The position numbers and the translations under genes were made by a program. 64,000 nt of DNA from the NCBI RefSeq assembly GCF_001907695.1, contig NZ_KV880637.1:1426001-1490000 (forward strand), given 5' to 3'. The notes below the pieces were generated by a model. That model was not told the origin of the DNA and ran no database searches. It saw only the letters and a program-made list of their open reading frames with translations. This DNA is from Thalassospira sp. TSL5-1. Its GTDB lineage: Bacteria; Pseudomonadota; Alphaproteobacteria; Rhodospirillales; Thalassospiraceae. The number at the start of each line of letters is the position of its first letter. Within the stretch, counting starts at the first letter, position 1. Shown piece by piece: positions 60,299-64,000 of this stretch.

Positions 60299-61927
60299 TT
60301 AGTTGTTTGTTGGTTTTGGTGCGATTTCCTGGCTGCTTTGCTGGCGAAAATAGCCATATGCGACTGGATTTTTGAGAATGTCCAACGCCACATCGACATC
60401 ATATTTGTCGGTGCTGTAGCTTGGCGGACATTTTTTGCGCAGGGCGGCACGTTCCGATTCATTTTTTAAATCAACCGTTCGCCAGGCCTGCAGGGTATCG
60501 GCCAGCTTGCCTTTCTGGCGCATGGCATGGTCTATCAGCTCTGCCGGGGACTGGTCTTCTATGCCCGAGGTGCATATTGCCGGGTGTAAACCGATTCGAT
60601 CAAATGTGTAACCCGAGGGGGCAACCAGGCGCGACCAGGTAAAGGTGATGGTTCCGTGGTTTTTAAGGTCGTTAATCGCTTGTACAGAGCCTTTGCCAAA
60701 GCTGGTTGAGCCTACCAGCACGCCCCGGCCACGATCCTGCAGGGAGGCTGCCACAAGCTCCGCCGAGGAGGCAGTGCGCCCGTTGATCAGCACCACAAGC
60801 GGCAGGCCATTGGTAAAATCGCGCGCATCGGCGGTAAAAATGTGTTTGGCTGCGGGCACGCGGGTGATTGTGGTGCCAATCGGACCATTGTTTAAAAACG
60901 CATCGGCAACCGATACGCCCTGATTTAGGATGCCGCCACGGTTGCCCCGCAAATCCAGGATAACGCCCGCCAGCGGGCCGGATGACCATATTTTGGCATC
61001 GGCAATGGCCTGTTCGATTTCGTCGGCGGTGTCGTTATTGAAACTGCGAACCTCGACGATCAGGACATGATTTCGGATTTCGGCAAATACCGTGCGGGCA
61101 ATAATCCGTTCACGCGGAACTTCAAGTGTGCGCACAAGGCTTGAGCCAGTCGGGTTGATTTCAAGCACGGCAATGCTGTCGGGCGCCCCTTTGAGGCGCT
61201 CGATCACATCCATTCGGCTGCGATTATAAAGGTCCGTGCCATCAACACTGATGATCTGATCGCCCGCATGAATGCCATATTTCAGGGCCGGGGCGTTTTC
61301 GACGATTGTTTTTACGACCGGATAGCCGTTTCCGGCAATCAGATCGACACCAATGCCAATATATCCCTCGCGTCGATCACGGGATGTTTCAGCGCGGTTG
61401 GGGGTTTCATAACGGCTGTAAGGATCCAGGCCATCAATGGCCCCCGAAATAAGGCGTGACTGGATTTCAAGCGCGCTGGCCTGGCGGATGGCCGGGGAAT
61501 AGACCCGATAGGTTCGTAAACTGTCCATGATCAGGTTTACCCAGATATCGGCATGGATATGGTCGTTTCTATCGGCATATTCCGCATCGGGCAGGGGCAG
61601 TTTTGCAACCTGTTCGCGGCCATAGCGCGCTATAAGGTCATCCGGTGTGATTGAAACCGAAATTTCGGGATCAATCATCTCGAGCCCATCGATGGCTTTG
61701 ATGGTTAATTGTTCGGGCAGAAGCGGGTCGATATAGCGATTGCCAAGCAGATTTAACGCCTGGGTGACGACGGCCCGGGTGGCGTCATCGCTGGTGTCGG
61801 TCAGGGTAAGGGACGGGCGCTGGGTACAGGATGACAATAAAAACAGGGCAAGGCCCAAAGGGGTGATGACGGATTTGACAAAACCGACCCCTTTTGCCCC
61901 GGAGCGGTGGCGGTACCCTTCAGTCAT
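60299..61927 (-). CDS. S41-family (CtpA-like) protease lipoprotein
   Basis: A 542-residue protein. The N-terminal signal ends in the lipobox LLSSC, so it is predicted to be a lipoprotein in the periplasmic leaflet. After a variable helical region, GYIGIGVDLIAGNGYPVVKTIVENAPALKYGIHAGDQIISVDG is a PDZ domain (~residues 175-260). The S41 core follows: VILDLRGNRGGILNQGV, INGRTASSAELVAASLQDRG with the catalytic Ser near residue 387, and GSTSFGKGSVQAI with the Lys. Tail-specific processing of periplasmic proteins is the known role. The ATG at 61927 is chosen because the signal starts there. Confidence 0.9.
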   Translation of the reverse strand: MTEGYRHRSGAKGVGFVKSVITPLGLALFLLSSCTQRPSLTLTDTSDDATRAVVTQALNLLGNRYIDPLLPEQLTIKAIDGLEMIDPEISVSITPDDLIARYGREQVAKLPLPDAEYADRNDHIHADIWVNLIMDSLRTYRVYSPAIRQASALEIQSRLISGAIDGLDPYSRYETPNRAETSRDRREGYIGIGVDLIAGNGYPVVKTIVENAPALKYGIHAGDQIISVDGTDLYNRSRMDVIERLKGAPDSIAVLEINPTGSSLVRTLEVPRERIIARTVFAEIRNHVLIVEVRSFNNDTADEIEQAIADAKIWSSGPLAGVILDLRGNRGGILNQGVSVADAFLNNGPIGTTITRVPAAKHIFTADARDFTNGLPLVVLINGRTASSAELVAASLQDRGRGVLVGSTSFGKGSVQAINDLKNHGTITFTWSRLVAPSGYTFDRIGLHPAICTSGIEDQSPAELIDHAMRQKGKLADTLQAWRTVDLKNESERAALRKKCPPSYSTDKYDVDVALDILKNPVAYGYFRQQSSQEIAPKPTNN

Positions 61928-62099
61928 TGCAATCAGATATCCTGTATGCCGTGCGATTCCGTGAATGTTGTATTGCGACGCCAGCCATTGCCTGCTGGAC
62001 ATCATATGCCTAAAAAGCCGTCTACCGCATGGATATTTCAAAGTTTTTTTGGGGGTAGTAAGGCTACCTCGCAAGAATTTGCGAGCGATGCCCTGTTTG

Positions 62100-62501
62100 T
62101 CAACCCCGGATGCCCATTGCCCACTGCACCCCCAAAACCCCGCCTTTGACAAAAGGCAGCAGGCCAAGTGTCAGGGCAAGTGTTACCGGTATCCATATGC
62201 CCAGTTGCAGCGCCATGGATGGTGTGCCCGATTGCTCGACGGCCAGGGCACCGGGCACCACCAAATGCCCGACAATGAAAATTGTGAAATAGGGCGGGGC
62301 ATCGTCGCAGCGATATTCGCCCAGTTTATGGTCACAGCAGTCACAGGTTTCACGAATTTTCAGATACCCGTTAAAGGCCAGCCCATGTCCGCAATTGGGG
62401 CATTTGCGGCGAAAACCCCGTCTTAGGCCGGTGAAAAACCGCGACGCGCCGGATTCCGGGGGGTAATCATGCGATGTATCATGCGGGTCTGGGGTCATCA
62501 T
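62100..62501 (-). CDS. DUF983 family membrane protein
   Basis: A 133-residue protein. GFRRKCPNCGHG and ETCDCCDHKLGEYRCDDAPPYF show the two-Cys-pair zinc-ribbon-like region at residues ~32-70 that marks the alphaproteobacterial DUF983 family. FTIFIVGHLVVPGALAVEQ and WIPVTLALTLGLLPFVKGGVLGVQW are two membrane segments. Members often lie near cytochrome oxidase genes; none is here. Two adjacent ATG codons at 62501/62498 are both possible starts. Confidence 0.85.
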   Translation of the reverse strand: MMTPDPHDTSHDYPPESGASRFFTGLRRGFRRKCPNCGHGLAFNGYLKIRETCDCCDHKLGEYRCDDAPPYFTIFIVGHLVVPGALAVEQSGTPSMALQLGIWIPVTLALTLGLLPFVKGGVLGVQWAMGIRG

Positions 62502-62705
62502 TTGCAGGGTCCCTGACGGTGGTAATAGGTATCCATATGGAACTAATCATTTTTCTGCGATCAAACGTGTAAATTTAATGCACGCAAATGACTGCACGTA
62601 TATGTATGCTTGAAACAAGACCATCATCGGAGCGATCGCTACGATCGGCAAGCATTTTTACGTGTTCTCGCGACGCGACAGAAAGACTCAGGAGCCTTCT
62701 TTATC

Positions 62706-63494
62706 ATGGACAATGCTGACGACATTATCTCGCGGCTGAAGCAGGACTTCATTGAAGATACGATTGACCGTGTTGACCGGATTGAAACCACGATTGACCG
62801 GGTTGCTGGCGGTATGGATGACGCATCGGCCGGTATCGCCGAATTGCGCCGCGAGGCACACACCGTCAAGGGACTTGCCGGGTCTTTCGGGTTTCCGCTG
62901 GTCGGCGCGATTGCACACCGGCTGGAAGATTATATTGCCGATTTAACCAAAATTGACGATCAACATGCGGCATCGCTGGTCGATTTTACCACCTGGATAC
63001 GCGAAATCGTTGAAAGTGGCACCAATCCGGCTGCTGAAGAAGAAATTCGCATTTTGCGTTCGCTGCCATCGCGTACCGCATCGGGCAACGCGGCAGACGG
63101 GGCGCCAGGGGCGACTTCCGCGCGTAGTAACCAGCTGGAAGTGCTGATTGTGACGGCAACCGCTGTCCAGGCGCACTTTTTGCAGCGTGAATTGCGCGAA
63201 CGTGGCTACCGCACCATTGCCGCGCGTTCAGCGGTCGAAGCCTTTCAGACGGTCGTGCAATCGCGCCCGGATGCGATTATTTCGGCGGCCGTGCTCGATG
63301 GTCTTAGCGGGATTGAACTTATTCGTGCCCTTTCGGCGATGAAAACGCTGCAAGGCAAGCCGCTGGGTCTTCTGACCAGTTTTGATGCCAGCCACCCTGA
63401 CCTTGAGGGGCTGCCAGAAAATGTTACCGTGATTACCAATCGCGGGCGCGAAACAACAAAACATCTGGTGAAATTTATTGAAACGCTGGGGTAA
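62706..63494 (+). CDS. HPt domain protein with degenerate receiver domain
   Basis: A 262-residue protein. Residues ~1-105 form a histidine phosphotransfer domain with REAHTVKGLAGSFGF, phospho-accepting His at residue 52. Residues ~145-262 resemble a CheY-type receiver (LEVLIVTATAVQAHFLQREL, VEAFQTVVQSRPDAIISAAVLDGLSGIELI), but the acidic pair after the first strand is missing and the phospho-Asp position is Ala194. The receiver half probably senses or docks without being phosphorylated. The partner kinase is not in the window. The ATG at 62706 follows AGGAG by 11 bp. A terminator lies at 63535. Confidence 0.8.
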   Translation: MDNADDIISRLKQDFIEDTIDRVDRIETTIDRVAGGMDDASAGIAELRREAHTVKGLAGSFGFPLVGAIAHRLEDYIADLTKIDDQHAASLVDFTTWIREIVESGTNPAAEEEIRILRSLPSRTASGNAADGAPGATSARSNQLEVLIVTATAVQAHFLQRELRERGYRTIAARSAVEAFQTVVQSRPDAIISAAVLDGLSGIELIRALSAMKTLQGKPLGLLTSFDASHPDLEGLPENVTVITNRGRETTKHLVKFIETLG

Positions 63495-63534
63495 AGCCGG
63501 GTGTTTTCACAAGGTCGTTTTGATCGTTTAAAAG

Positions 63535-63566
63535 ACAAAACCCCGCATTTTGTGCGGGGTTTTGTT
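63535..63566. terminator. Bidirectional terminator between the HPt gene and rnr
   Basis: ACAAAACCCCGCA (63535-63547) and TGCGGGGTTTTGT (63553-63565) form a perfect 13-bp stem around TTTTG. T- and A-tracts are part of the arms, serving both convergent genes. Confidence 0.92.
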
Positions 63567-63579
63567 GTTATGGCGGGGC

Positions 63580-64000
63580 TTATGATTGAGGTTTGCTGGC
63601 CGCACGGTTGGCCGCGCGCAATTTGCGCTGCTTTTTCGGCATTGTTTTTTTACCATCGGCCTTTGTGCCCGCGGCCTTTTTGGCACTGGCACGAAAGCCC
63701 GGTTTGGCACCGTGGCGGTCATTGCGGTCACCAGGGCTGCGTTTGCCTTTGCCGCGCGGTGGGCCGCTGCGCCTCCCGCGCGGGCGTTCAACCAGGTCGC
63801 GTGTCGTAATGTCGGCATGATCGGCCAAACGCAAAGAAAGTGAACCTGTGGCGGCATCGGCATCGGCCACGCGCACCACAACATCATCCCCCAGTCGGAA
63901 GGTTTTGCCGCGATTTTCACCGACCAGACAATGATTGATTGCGTCATGGACGTAATAATCGTCGGGCAGGGTGCTGATGGGCACCAGGCCATCGGCCCCG
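63580..64000 (-). CDS. rnr: Ribonuclease R, C-terminal S1 domain and basic tail (partial)
   Basis: The frame is open through base 64000, so only the last ~139 residues are seen. GADGLVPISTLPDDYYVHD and FRLGDDVVVRVADADAATGSLSLRL form the RNase R S1 RNA-binding domain. The remainder (residues after ERPRGRRSG) is a Lys/Arg/Ala-rich tail typical of alphaproteobacterial RNase R, a processive 3'-5' exoribonuclease that degrades structured RNA. The catalytic RNB domain lies beyond the window. A shared terminator follows at 63535. Confidence 0.88.
   Translation of the reverse strand, partial: GADGLVPISTLPDDYYVHDAINHCLVGENRGKTFRLGDDVVVRVADADAATGSLSLRLADHADITTRDLVERPRGRRSGPPRGKGKRSPGDRNDRHGAKPGFRASAKKAAGTKADGKKTMPKKQRKLRAANRAASKPQS

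Noticed and set aside
63528-63992. 154-residue minus-strand frame overlapping the rnr end
   Set aside because: The alternative frame at 63580-64000 reads a clean S1 domain that continues out of the window, so this one is a shadow that also crosses the terminator.
1-64000. tRNA, rRNA, insertion sequences, phage or integrase genes
   Set aside because: No T-loop/anticodon arrangement, transposase-like protein, terminal inverted repeat pair or target duplication was found by reading both strands.

Overview
The window looks like a chromosomal segment of a moderately GC-rich, probably marine and salt-tolerant alphaproteobacterium. A Thalassospira-like Rhodospirillales member is my best guess; this is an impression from protein style and gene content, not a database match. 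No tRNA, rRNA, insertion sequence, phage gene or CRISPR array is visible.

Layout. (1) 1-17336: the 3' end of an RTX calcium-binding protein gene with its own terminator, then a long plus-strand glycan locus. It holds two large multi-module GT2-type proteins (one apparently a pseudo-glycosyltransferase), a methyltransferase, two paralogous GT4 enzymes, a tail-anchored coiled-coil protein, rfbD, rfbA, galE, rfbC, two paralogous pyruvyl-transferase-family proteins and a secreted beta-propeller-like protein. rfbB and all flippase, polymerase and export genes are absent. (2) 17367-27398: an osmoprotectant island with two complete ProV/ProW pairs, two ProX-type binding proteins, a chemoreceptor, a small secreted sensor-like protein and a MarR-family regulator facing a cluster of alternating half-sites. 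(3) 27737-35937: a PolB-type exonuclease, two Fe(III)-binding protein paralogues, one fused Fe(III) permease without an ATPase gene, moeA and a beta-CASP metallo-hydrolase.

(4) 36238-49410: about twelve tightly packed plus-strand genes, mostly joined by ATGA-type overlaps. They begin with a candidate 31-codon leader ORF, continue with two MurG-like and two GT4 glycosyltransferases, a histidine phosphatase, a polysaccharide-deacetylase-like protein and a membrane PH-like protein, and run directly into a complete peptide/oligopeptide-type ABC importer. (5) 49435-64000: housekeeping and accessory genes: a methyltransferase, an MFS transporter, the tRNA-modification genes mnmC (C-terminal half) and dusA, an ArsC-like reductase, a HAD phosphatase, gamma-glutamyltransferase, an alpha/beta hydrolase, a Crp-type regulator, a DUF423 protein, rpmG (L33), an S41 protease lipoprotein, a DUF983 protein, an HPt/pseudo-receiver protein and the 3' end of rnr.

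The main items for a second look are the locus-1 architecture (shared GW modules, an active/inactive GT pair, a tail-anchored partner, hairpins in three successive gaps), the locus-4 operon that couples glycan genes to an ABC importer behind a leader ORF, a three-hairpin small-RNA candidate preceded by a perfect TGTGA-N6-TCACA site just after a Crp-like gene, and the operator-like cluster between the MarR gene and proV.
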